DNA from: an uncultured Prevotella sp.
GTDB lineage: Bacteria; Bacteroidota; Bacteroidia; Bacteroidales; Bacteroidaceae
Reading direction: 5' to 3'
Length of the DNA: 14,426 nucleotides
Assembly: GCA_900769055.1 (NCBI GenBank)
Contig: CAAGFF010000194.1
Coordinates: forward strand, 1-14,426
A model generated the notes under the pieces. That model saw nothing but the letters and a program-made list of their open reading frames with translations, made no database searches and was not told the DNA's origin. A program made the translations under genes and the position numbers. Positions 1 through 7,688 of this stretch are shown one piece after another (the stretch's first letter is position 1; each line of letters starts with the position of its first letter).

Positions 1-360
1 AAAGATACAACATTTTACATAAATAGAAGTATAAAATGCAAGCTCAATTACACTTTTCCAATGAAAATATTGCAGTTTTCTTACACATTTCCAAGGGAAA
101 AAAGGTACAAAAATGACACTTTCCCAATTTTCTGTCAATTCTTCGCATATTACTGTCCAATTGCTGTCCCCGCCCCCCCCCACACACAAAAAAAAATGTT
201 TGATTGAACAGCAATTCTTCAATGATGTGTCGAGCAAGTTGAAATATATGGCATCAGGATAGTCGTGTCTGAGAAATGTGCTTTTCCCAGTTTGACGTGC
301 TCCAAAAAGGAATATACTGTCTTCTAACTCGTTGTCGATATGGCAAATACGTTCTATCAT
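1..360 (-). pseudogene. AAA-family ATPase, N-terminal fragment, truncated or degenerate; open to window edge
   Basis: The minus-strand frame starting with ATG at 360 stays open to base 1 (120 codons, no stop). Residues 1-50 look like the start of the Bacteroidales AAA ATPases that carry a C-terminal DUF4143 region: a Walker A motif GARQTGKST (residues 20-28), followed by DYPDAIYFNLLDTSL. After about residue 52 the resemblance stops at a T8/G9 homopolymer junction (the plus strand shows A9 at 188-196 and C9 at 173-181). The remainder is a Trp-spaced 11-residue repeat that I do not recognise. Complete members of this family are roughly 380-450 residues with Walker B and sensor motifs, none of which is seen here. 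I read it as a broken or recombined gene, though the frame continues beyond the window. No TAnnTTTG promoter was found upstream on this strand. Confidence 0.5.
15..163. repeat. Degenerate 33-bp tandem repeat
   Basis: The motif TTACAC(A/T)TTTCCAA recurs at a regular spacing of 33 bases: TTACATAAATAG at 15, TTACACTTTTCCAATG at 48, TTACACATTTCCAAGG at 81, TGACACTTTCCCAATT at 114, and a weak TTACTGTCCAATTG at 150. Only the first 12-15 bases of each unit are conserved. Because 33 is a multiple of three, the minus-strand frame shows Trp at 11-residue intervals (WTV, WES, WKC, WKS). Origin unknown. Confidence 0.5.
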
Positions 361-383
361 TGGTCTTGTTCTTAGATGTTCTT

Positions 384-447
384 ATTGCGGATTTTCAATG
401 AAAATGCGCAGTGGTATTGCGGAATTTCAATGAAAATACGCGGCAAA
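384..447. repeat. Two tandem 32-bp units, each with a dyad
   Basis: Units at 384-415 and 416-447 both begin ATTGCGGA and contain TTTCAATGAAAAT followed by a CGC-containing end. The first unit holds a near-perfect dyad, GCG-n-ATTTTCA-a-TGAAAAT-n-CGC. The second keeps most of it. They lie between the minus-strand ATPase start and the plus-strand GH92 promoter, a position suited to an operator, but no cognate regulator is visible in the window. A similar core, CCAATGAAAATATTG, lies at 58-72. Confidence 0.55.
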
Positions 448-450
448 GAA

Positions 451-481
451 TTCGCTGTTCCGAAAATATTCCGTATATTTG
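451..481 (+). promoter_or_regulatory. Probable Bacteroidetes-type promoter for the GH92 pair
   Basis: TATATTTG at 474-481 matches the -7 consensus TAnnTTTG. The -33 element is weak (TTCG at 451-454, 19-nt spacing). It would give a leader of about 30 nt before the ATG at 519. The dyad pair lies immediately upstream. Confidence 0.5.
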
Positions 482-518
482 CACAAAGAGTTACATGACC
501 TAATACATATTTATTAAT

Positions 519-2912
519 ATGCGAAAACCGTTATTGTCATTGTTTATGTTGCTGTGGGCAACCGTTTCCATGGCAGAAGACTATACCCAGTATGTTGACC
601 CGCGTATAGGCAGCATAGGGCTGGGACGTACATTCATTGGTCCTGCCATGCCGTTCGGTATGGTTAAGCCCGGTCCCGACTGTGTCAATATGCCCAATGC
701 AGGATGGGCACCAATGCCTGAGAAGGTGGCAGGCTTCACGCAGACACACGTCAGCGGAACAGGTGGCGGACAGAAGTATGGCAACATCCTTCTACAACCT
801 TACCTCGATGGGCAGCAACCCAAGGAGGGAGTGATGGAGCAGAGAAGAATAGGCGAGACGATAGACCTTGGCTATTATTCCTGTCTGTACCAGAACCGTA
901 TCAGCACAGAGATTACGACATCTGACCGCTGTGCCCTATACCGCATCAGCTATCCTCAGCCGGGCAGACTCTTCATCGACGCTTCGTGGTTCCTTGGCAA
1001 GGACACCATTCCCGACAAGCGTGAGGCGCAACAGCTGGTGGGTACGCATGTCAGCATAGTCTCGCCTACATGTGTCGAAGGATGGTCGTCGGTACGTGGC
1101 GGATGGAACAACGGCGATGCCTATACAGTGTTTTTCTCCCTTCATTCCGACAAGGCTTTCAAGACCATAGAGGCGAACGAGCAGACCTGTAATCTGGCTT
1201 TTACCGATGAAATCGTGAATATCAAGGTGGGCATATCCTACGTGTCGTGCGAGAAAGCCCGTGCCAATGTCGTTGCCCTTTCATTCGATGAACAACTCGT
1301 TGCCCTCAAGGCGGAATGGCAGAAGATGCTCTCACGAATGAAGTATCAAGGTACCGAGCGCAACATGCGCATGTTCTATACAGCACTTTACCACACCATG
1401 CTCATGCCTGTAAACAAGACAGGCGAGAACCCGAAGTGGGCGGACTCACCCTACTACGATGATTACTATGCCATCTGGGACACCTACCGCACGTCAACAC
1501 CGCTGCTTGGCATATACTACCCCGAGATACAGCGTGACATAGTGAACTCCCTCCTTAATATATATAAGAACGAGGGCTACATGCCAGATGCACGCAGCGG
1601 CGACTGCAACGGACGCACGCAGGGAGGAAGCCATGGCGAAGTGGTTGTTGCCGATGCTATGGCGCGTGGTCTCGACGGCATAGACTACGAACTTGCCTTG
1701 CAGGCAATGATAAAGGATGCTGAGGTGCCGCCCGCAGACCATGAGAAAGAGGGTAGGGGCGGACTGCAGGAGTACAACACCCTTGGATATATCCCTTACG
1801 GAATACCCCGTGCCGGAACACGAACGGTGGAATATGCCTTCGACGACTGGTGCATAGCGCAGGTTGCGAAACGTCTCGGACATGAGGATATATACAATAA
1901 GTATATGTCGCGCTCGGGCAACTGGCGCAACCTGTGGCGGTCTGACTATGAGTGGAAGGGCATGAAGGGTTTCATCATGCCGCGTGATGCGCAGGGACGA
2001 TGGCTCGACTCCGTGCCTTGGGGAAAGTCAAAGGTCTATCATCCTCTTATCCCTTACCGCCCCGATACAAAGGTTGCACCATGGTATCTGCCTTGGTGGA
2101 ACACCTTCTTCTACGAAGCCTTGTCGGCGGAGTACAGCCTTAGTGTGCCTCACGATGTGCCCGGACTCATCGAGGCTTGCGGAGGAGCAGATGCCTTCCG
2201 CAAGCGTCTCGACACCTTCTTTGCTGAAGGACATTACAACGTAGCCAATGAACCGAGCTTCCTCACGCCGTGGCTCTACCATTTCATTGGTCGCCCCGAC
2301 CTCTCACGAGATAGGGTAACGAAGATTATAAATGAGAACTTCAGCGACCAGCCCGACGGACTGCCGGGCAATGATGACGGAGGTGCCATGTCGAGCTGGC
2401 TTATTTGGGGAATGCTTGGCAAATATCCTCTTGCAGGAACAAACCAGTTCCTGGAGTTCCCACAGGACGATGCTGCTCAGGAGAGAGCCGAAAACGATAT
2501 GCTCATGTGCTTCGTGCTGAACCGCCAGTACCGCAACTGGCAATATACATACCGATGGAATGGAGATATTTTGGAGGTGAGATGCAATACCGCCATATAT
2601 AACATCCCTCGCGATGTAGTGGAAAGCGCCACCGGTTTCTCGTGGGAGAGTGCGCAGGCAAAGAACGCACGCTATGATAATCTGAACGGAACTTTCGGCT
2701 TTATCTCCAAGGCTGCCTATGCCCGTCTTGTCAATAAGGGACGTTTCGAGTACGACGGCATTACATGGCGCAAGGTCGATGAAACCGCTGAAAAAATACA
2801 TGCCAAGGCAGACAAGGACAACACGGAGATGTGGATTGCCAAGAACCGTGAGCTGCCGATAGTAATGAAGATGAAGAACAACCCGTTGGGTATAGACTGG
2901 GAAATGAAATGA
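519..2912 (+). CDS. Secreted GH92 family alpha-mannosidase
   Basis: This predicted periplasmic or exported exo-acting alpha-mannosidase belongs to glycoside hydrolase family 92, a calcium-dependent inverting family acting mainly on alpha-1,2/1,3/1,4/1,6 mannosides of N-glycans and yeast mannan. The protein has 797 residues. A Sec signal peptide ends at about residue 19 (VSMA|ED). The N-terminal beta-sandwich shows GRTFIGPAMPFGMVKP (36-51) and GFTQTHVSGTGGGQKYG (72-88). The catalytic (alpha/alpha)6 domain shows WDTYRTSTPL (320-329), VEYAFDDWCIAQ (437-448), a Glu at 533 ten residues before VPHD in the place of the family's catalytic acid, NEPS (577-580), and GNDDGG (617-622) with the presumed catalytic base Asp. 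The last ~150 residues differ from the usual GFYPVxPGxPxY ending. Its stop overlaps the next gene's start (ATGA), so the two are probably translationally coupled. Linkage specificity cannot be read from sequence. Confidence 0.9.
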   Translation: MRKPLLSLFMLLWATVSMAEDYTQYVDPRIGSIGLGRTFIGPAMPFGMVKPGPDCVNMPNAGWAPMPEKVAGFTQTHVSGTGGGQKYGNILLQPYLDGQQPKEGVMEQRRIGETIDLGYYSCLYQNRISTEITTSDRCALYRISYPQPGRLFIDASWFLGKDTIPDKREAQQLVGTHVSIVSPTCVEGWSSVRGGWNNGDAYTVFFSLHSDKAFKTIEANEQTCNLAFTDEIVNIKVGISYVSCEKARANVVALSFDEQLVALKAEWQKMLSRMKYQGTERNMRMFYTALYHTMLMPVNKTGENPKWADSPYYDDYYAIWDTYRTSTPLLGIYYPEIQRDIVNSLLNIYKNEGYMPDARSGDCNGRTQGGSHGEVVVADAMARGLDGIDYELALQAMIKDAEVPPADHEKEGRGGLQEYNTLGYIPYGIPRAGTRTVEYAFDDWCIAQVAKRLGHEDIYNKYMSRSGNWRNLWRSDYEWKGMKGFIMPRDAQGRWLDSVPWGKSKVYHPLIPYRPDTKVAPWYLPWWNTFFYEALSAEYSLSVPHDVPGLIEACGGADAFRKRLDTFFAEGHYNVANEPSFLTPWLYHFIGRPDLSRDRVTKIINENFSDQPDGLPGNDDGGAMSSWLIWGMLGKYPLAGTNQFLEFPQDDAAQERAENDMLMCFVLNRQYRNWQYTYRWNGDILEVRCNTAIYNIPRDVVESATGFSWESAQAKNARYDNLNGTFGFISKAAYARLVNKGRFEYDGITWRKVDETAEKIHAKADKDNTEMWIAKNRELPIVMKMKNNPLGIDWEMK

Positions 2913-5900
2913 AAAAACTGTTTGTTATACTTTCCGCCTGCCTGGCTGTTGTCATGGCTGACGCACAAGACCGTCGTCAGATGGCGGGCATCTATCATGC
3001 CTACCCTTATGCCGACAAGGCAGAAGACCTTTGTGACGCTACTCCTGATGGCTACACACCATTTTACGTGAGCCATTATGGCAGACATGGTTCCCGATGG
3101 ATGACGAGCGACGAACGTTACGAATGGCTCTATTCGTATTTCGCTGACAGGGAAAACCTTACTCCGCTTGGCAGAAAGGTGGAGAAGGCAATGAAGAAGG
3201 TGCTCGACAATGCCCGAGGCAATGGTGGACGGCTCTCCCGTCTCGGCGCTTTGCAACACGAGGGCATAGCCCGGCGTATGTACAACCGTTTGCCACTGAT
3301 CTTTGCTCCGGGCAACAAGGTCAAGGCACGCTCCAGTGTCGTAGACAGATGCGTGAAGAGCATGGAGGCGTTTACCTCAATGATGCAGTCGATTCAGCCC
3401 TCGCTCGATATGGACATCGCAACCGACTCTGCCGACATGGCTTGGATAGCCTACACAGCACCCGAGGTGAAGCAGTTGGAACACTCGCTCAACATAGTAG
3501 CCCGTACCAGCACGGAACGTTTCATGGCGCAGCTGTTCAAAGACCCTTCACGGGTTTCGGAGCATATGAAGTTTATGGGTGAGATGCAGGCAGTCACCTC
3601 GTCGTTGCAGGATGTGGGACTGAACTTCAAACGTTATCCGAAAGACATTGAAACGCTGTTCGACGGACTTTTTACCGATGACGAATTCCGTGCATTCTAT
3701 TGCGCCAACAACCTTCGCATGACAATCTGCAATGGCAACTATGCCACCAACGACGGCATACCCGCACGCTCTGCCATGTCCTTATGGCAGAATATCGTTG
3801 ACGAGGCGGAACTCGCCCTGGCTTCATCAAAGCCATCTGCCACGCTCCGCTTTGGTCACGACACGTCACTCTATCGTCTGCTCTCGCTGCTCGGCATGAA
3901 CTATACCGCCCCTTATGCTCTTCATCCTGATGTCAAGGAGGCTGTCAGTCGTGAACATGCCGACCTGATGGATGTCGTTGTGCCTATGGCAGCCAACCTT
4001 CAGATGGTTTTCTACCGCAAGACTACTCCCGATGAGGCTCATCCGGAGGATAATGTTCTTGTGAGATTTATGCTTAACGAACGTACGGATATAGCCAAAA
4101 ATCCCGATTTCGCCGAATACAAGTCCAGTAGTGGACTATATCGCTGGACGGACATAAAGGCTTATATGCAGGAACGCATCCACCGTCTTGAACACCTTCG
4201 TCAGCTTCACAGCCTTAACACTATGGTTGGCACGGCGCAAGCTAATACCAATACAGCGGGACTCTTCGGAAAGGGCAGCGAGGAACATGGGCAGACGCTA
4301 CCGGCTGTACTCGTACCAAACGGGCAGAACTTCTGGACACCACAGACGCAGGACACCGAACAGAAGTGCATTGCACCTTATTATTATAAGGACTCGTTGT
4401 TGCAGGGCTTCCGTAACAGCCATTGGATTGTGGGCGGATGCACACAGGACTATGGCTCTTTCACCGTTGCAGCAATCAGCGGCAAACTGCGCCTGCAACC
4501 TGAAGAGAGGGCGACACGCTTCAGCCATGATAAGGAAAAGTCCCACCCACATTACTATGCCGTTCGGCTCGACGACGAGCATCTGCTTGCCGAACTAACT
4601 GCCGACAGCCATGCCTCGCTGTTGCGTGTTACCCCCGATGCCGACCAGGCAGTACATATCGTCATCAATCCAAACAGCGATGAGGGGCAGGGATATCTTG
4701 AAGTGGACACCTTGAACCACATTGTCTATGGCTATAATCCTGTACACAGAATATATCAGGGATGGGGTGAAAGGGCAGGCTTCTCAGGGCATTTTGTTCT
4801 GAGATACTACGATGAATTGGCCGATTTTGGCATATCGCAAGGTCAGAATCCTTGTCTCTGGCTTACTTTCAACGCCAATGCAAGCACACCTCTGACCTTT
4901 GCCATGGCAAGTTCATTCACCAGCAGAGAAAACGCCATTGCCAACCTGAAGGCAGAGGTCTCCGATATAGACTCACCCGATTTTTGCCTCATGGCTGCAC
5001 GCAATGCCGACAAGTGGGTAGAGAGGTTTCATACCATAGATGTTGAGACTGCCGAAACGTCAAAGATAGACCAGTTCTATGGAGCGTTCTACCGTGCCAG
5101 TTTCCTTCCTCGTGAGATGAGCGACTGCAATGGCGACTACCCCCGTTTTTCTACGGGCGAGACAAAACACATGGATTCTTCACTCTTTACTCTTCATTCT
5201 TCACTTAAATACTACGGCGATTTCTCCATGTGGGATATTTACCGCGCCCAACTTCCATTGTATAACATCATAGCCCCCACTTTGTCAGGGCAGATGATGC
5301 AGTCGCTTGTCGACATGTATTCATCCAACGGCTGGCTGCCCATCTTCCCTTGCTGGAACAGCTACACCGCTGCCATGATTGGCGACCACTGTTCTGTAGC
5401 CCTTGCAGATGCTTATATAAAAGGTGTGCGCAACTTCGATGCCGCTAAAGCATACGAGGCGATGCGAAAGAACGCTTTCGAGCAACCGGCAAGCTATGAC
5501 GAGTATAAGGACGGTATGGGACGGCGAGCCCTCGACTCATATCTGAAATATAGCTATATTCCGATGGAGGATAGCGTGAAAGAAGCTTTCCATACATGCG
5601 AGCAGACGTCGCGCACACTGGAATATGCCTTCGATGACTTTGCCGTGGCTCAGATGGCGAAGGCTCTCGGACATGACGAGGACTACAAGTTGCTGACAAA
5701 GAGAAGCAATAACTGGGCGAACGTCATCAATCAAAAGACAGGATGGGCTGACGGCAGACATGCCGACGGTACATGGCAGGGATGTACAGACCTCGTAAGC
5801 CGTCAGTCGTTTATAACCGAAGGCTCCATCTGCCATTACACATGGTATGTACCTCACGATATTCCCCATCTCATCGATAGAATGGGCGGAAAAGAAGCCT

Positions 5901-6325
5901 TTGAGCAACGTCTCGACATGATGTTTGCCATTGGCGACTATAAGTCTGAGAAACCACTCTACTGGCATGGCAATGAACCCTGTCATCAGATATCTTATCT
6001 GTATAATTATGTGGGCAGGCCAGACAAGACACGAATGGTAATCAGGCATATCCTCGACACGGAGTATAATGACACTCCTGGCGGACTCTCCGGCAACGAT
6101 GATGCTGGGCAGATGTCGGCATGGTACATGTTCTCCGCCATTGGCTTCTATCCTGTGTGTCCGGCTTCACCAACGTATCAATGCGGGGTGACGGGTTTCG
6201 ATAAGGTTACGTTCAACCTTGAGAACGGGAAGACCTTCACTATCCTTCCCGGTACAGATGGGCACACCTCGTTCGCTCATGAGGCTATAACAGCTGGTGG
6301 CACAGTCCGTATAGCAGCTGAGTAG
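2909..6325 (+). CDS. Secreted fusion: histidine phosphatase (phytase/MINPP-like) + GH92 alpha-mannosidase
   Basis: This is a two-enzyme protein of 1138 residues. A signal peptide ends near residue 19 (ADA|QD); an LSAC at 8-11 leaves lipoprotein processing possible but less likely. Residues ~25-430 form a branch-2 histidine phosphatase: RHGSRW (59-64) with nucleophile His60, Arg141 in a KARSSVVDR stretch, and the distal HD pair (His317-Asp318 in RFGHDTS), as in HD-type acid phosphatases rather than the HAE of MINPP. Residues ~440-1138 form GH92: FGKGSEEHGQ (453-462), MWDIYRAQLPLY (774-785), LEYAFDDFAVAQ (904-915), catalytic Glu971 ten residues before VPHD, GNEPCHQISYLYNYVGRP (1021-1038), GNDDAGQMSAWY (1062-1073), and the standard GFYPVCPASPTY ending. 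Both catalytic sets appear intact. A low-complexity insertion sits at 754-767. A phosphate-removing plus demannosylating role on phosphomannan or phosphorylated N-glycans is my inference. Confidence 0.88.
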   Translation: MKKLFVILSACLAVVMADAQDRRQMAGIYHAYPYADKAEDLCDATPDGYTPFYVSHYGRHGSRWMTSDERYEWLYSYFADRENLTPLGRKVEKAMKKVLDNARGNGGRLSRLGALQHEGIARRMYNRLPLIFAPGNKVKARSSVVDRCVKSMEAFTSMMQSIQPSLDMDIATDSADMAWIAYTAPEVKQLEHSLNIVARTSTERFMAQLFKDPSRVSEHMKFMGEMQAVTSSLQDVGLNFKRYPKDIETLFDGLFTDDEFRAFYCANNLRMTICNGNYATNDGIPARSAMSLWQNIVDEAELALASSKPSATLRFGHDTSLYRLLSLLGMNYTAPYALHPDVKEAVSREHADLMDVVVPMAANLQMVFYRKTTPDEAHPEDNVLVRFMLNERTDIAKNPDFAEYKSSSGLYRWTDIKAYMQERIHRLEHLRQLHSLNTMVGTAQANTNTAGLFGKGSEEHGQTLPAVLVPNGQNFWTPQTQDTEQKCIAPYYYKDSLLQGFRNSHWIVGGCTQDYGSFTVAAISGKLRLQPEERATRFSHDKEKSHPHYYAVRLDDEHLLAELTADSHASLLRVTPDADQAVHIVINPNSDEGQGYLEVDTLNHIVYGYNPVHRIYQGWGERAGFSGHFVLRYYDELADFGISQGQNPCLWLTFNANASTPLTFAMASSFTSRENAIANLKAEVSDIDSPDFCLMAARNADKWVERFHTIDVETAETSKIDQFYGAFYRASFLPREMSDCNGDYPRFSTGETKHMDSSLFTLHSSLKYYGDFSMWDIYRAQLPLYNIIAPTLSGQMMQSLVDMYSSNGWLPIFPCWNSYTAAMIGDHCSVALADAYIKGVRNFDAAKAYEAMRKNAFEQPASYDEYKDGMGRRALDSYLKYSYIPMEDSVKEAFHTCEQTSRTLEYAFDDFAVAQMAKALGHDEDYKLLTKRSNNWANVINQKTGWADGRHADGTWQGCTDLVSRQSFITEGSICHYTWYVPHDIPHLIDRMGGKEAFEQRLDMMFAIGDYKSEKPLYWHGNEPCHQISYLYNYVGRPDKTRMVIRHILDTEYNDTPGGLSGNDDAGQMSAWYMFSAIGFYPVCPASPTYQCGVTGFDKVTFNLENGKTFTILPGTDGHTSFAHEAITAGGTVRIAAE
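5175..5205 (+). repeat. TTC/ACT-rich short repeat inside the GH92 domain
   Basis: ATTCTTCACT occurs at 5175-5184 and again at 5196-5205, with CTTTACTCTTC between them (21-base period). The stretch is read in frame as DSSLFTLHSSL, between the N-terminal part of the catalytic domain and the conserved WDIYR segment. Pyrimidine-rich repeats of this style are more typical of spacers than of coding sequence. Confidence 0.6.
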
Positions 6326-6347
6326 CTGTTTTTACAGATTTTTTTCT
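6315..6347 (+). terminator. Weak T-rich terminator after the GH92 operon
   Basis: A short stem CAGCT-GAGT-AGCTG (6315-6328) spans the stop codon and is followed by T5. A second small stem ACAGA-TTTTT-TCTGT follows with an internal T7 run. The stems are only 5 bp, so termination may be partial. Confidence 0.4.
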
Positions 6348-6400
6348 GTGTTCTCATTGATTTTTTCGTTCGAAGAGTGTGTTTTGAACGATAATTGAAG

Positions 6401-6408
6401 TAATTTTG
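6401..6408 (+). promoter_or_regulatory. Possible -7 element of the sulfur amino acid genes
   Basis: TAATTTTG fits TAnnTTTG, but no -33 TTTG is found at 19-21 nt (the nearest, at 6383-6386, is 14 nt away). An inverted repeat TCGTTC/GAACGA (6366-6371, 6386-6391) lies just upstream. Confidence 0.35.
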
Positions 6409-6427
6409 CATCAGTTATCAAAATGTA

Positions 6428-7615
6428 ATGAGATTTATGGATAATCAGACAAAGGCCATAGACACTCCGTTTGGCAGACGTGATGCCTATGGGGCATTGA
6501 GTATGCCCGTTTATCATACTGCTGCTTACGAGTTTGACACTGCTGCTGACATGGCGGATGCCTTCACGGGCAGGGTCATAGCCCCCGATTACTCCAGGGT
6601 TATGAACCCTACAGTGACATATCTTGAGGATAAGGTCAAAGCCATCACGGGTGCTCATTCCGTTGTTGCCATGTCATCAGGCATGGCTGCCATCAGCGCA
6701 ACCATGCTGGCTCTGTCGGCCCAAGGCAGGAACATCGTTACATCAAGGCACATGTTTGGCAACACCTTCTCACTCATAACGACGAGTCTTTCGCGATTCG
6801 GTGTTGAGGCGCGGACATGCGACTTGCTCGACCTTGAGGCTGTAGAGAGAAATGTTGATGACAATACCTGCTGCATCTTTCTTGAGATTATCACCAATCC
6901 GCAGATGGAGGTGGCAGACCTCTCTGCCCTTGCCGCCCTTGCCCACAAACATGGCATTCCCTTGGTTGCAGATACCACGGTGATACCATTCACCGAGTTT
7001 TCGTCACATGCCTTGGGAGTAGACATAGAGGTGGTATCGAGCACCAAATACCTGTCTGGTGGAGCAACCTCGCTGGGTGGGCTTGTCATCTGCTATGATA
7101 CTGTTCCTGAGTTCGCGAATACGATGAAGAACGAGATGCTGTTCAATTTCGGTGCCTACATGACACCCCACGTGGCATATATGCAGTCGCTCGGTCTTGA
7201 GACACTCGGCGCACGCTACAGAGTGCAGTCTGCCAACGCTCTTGAACTGGCAAGGCGGCTTAGCGGTCTTGACAGTATCTCACATGTAGGATATGTAGGG
7301 CTGGAAAGCAATCCGTTCCATGAACTTGCTGAAAGGCAGTTCGGTCCAACCGCTGGTGCAATGCTGACCATAGACCTTGCCGACCGCGAAGCATGTTTCC
7401 GCTTCATCGACAGTCTGAAGCTTGTACGCCGGGCCACCAATCTTTTCGACAACAAGACACTTGCCATCCATCCTGCAAGCACCATATTCGGCAATTTCAC
7501 CGATGCCGAGCGTGCCGCCATGGATGTTCTCGACACCACAGTCCGCATATCCGTAGGCCTTGAAAGCGTCTCCGACCTATATGAGGATATCAGGCAGGCC
7601 GCTTCAGTAGGATAG
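6428..7615 (+). CDS. PLP-dependent O-acetylhomoserine sulfhydrylase / cystathionine gamma-synthase-like enzyme
   Basis: This cytoplasmic fold-type I PLP enzyme belongs to the Cys/Met metabolism family. The family makes homocysteine or cystathionine from activated homoserine, or cleaves methionine. Visible motifs are YSRVMNPT (55-62), SSGMAAISATM (83-93), the cofactor-ring Asp in ADTT (181-184), the PLP lysine Lys207 in SSTKYLSGG, GATSLGG (212-218) like the GTSIGG of O-acetylhomoserine sulfhydrylases, LETLGARYR (257-265), and KTLAIHPASTIFG (343-355). Length 395 is usual for the family. The GTSIGG-like and HPASTIFG features favour a MetY-type sulfhydrylase, but CGS and methionine gamma-lyase remain possible. 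Met4 (6437) is an equally good start and gives MDNQTKAIDTPFGRRDAYG. The MalY-like gene follows 73 bases downstream, probably in the same transcript. Confidence 0.85.
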   Translation: MRFMDNQTKAIDTPFGRRDAYGALSMPVYHTAAYEFDTAADMADAFTGRVIAPDYSRVMNPTVTYLEDKVKAITGAHSVVAMSSGMAAISATMLALSAQGRNIVTSRHMFGNTFSLITTSLSRFGVEARTCDLLDLEAVERNVDDNTCCIFLEIITNPQMEVADLSALAALAHKHGIPLVADTTVIPFTEFSSHALGVDIEVVSSTKYLSGGATSLGGLVICYDTVPEFANTMKNEMLFNFGAYMTPHVAYMQSLGLETLGARYRVQSANALELARRLSGLDSISHVGYVGLESNPFHELAERQFGPTAGAMLTIDLADREACFRFIDSLKLVRRATNLFDNKTLAIHPASTIFGNFTDAERAAMDVLDTTVRISVGLESVSDLYEDIRQAASVG

Positions 7616-7630
7616 TCCAAAAACCATTCC

Positions 7631-7674
7631 CTCTATCTCATCTATCTCCTCTATCCCTCTCTATCTCATCTATC
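7631..7674. repeat. Pyrimidine-rich direct repeat between the PLP genes
   Basis: CTCTATCTCATCTATC occurs exactly at 7631-7646 and 7659-7674 (28-base period), within a tract made almost wholly of C, T and A. It occupies most of the spacer and the likely ribosome-binding region before the ATG at 7689. No Shine-Dalgarno sequence is possible within it, as it contains no G. Confidence 0.6.
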
Positions 7675-7688
7675 CCCCATTCAAAAAA

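Noticed and set aside
1494..1883. 129-codon antisense ORF inside the first GH92 gene
   Set aside because: A shadow of the strongly supported sense gene; the same holds for the other long antisense frames in the GH92 and PLP genes.
519..6325. A complete polysaccharide utilisation locus
   Set aside because: No SusC/SusD pair, hybrid two-component system or anti-sigma/ECF regulator is present in the window; the GH92 pair stands alone here.
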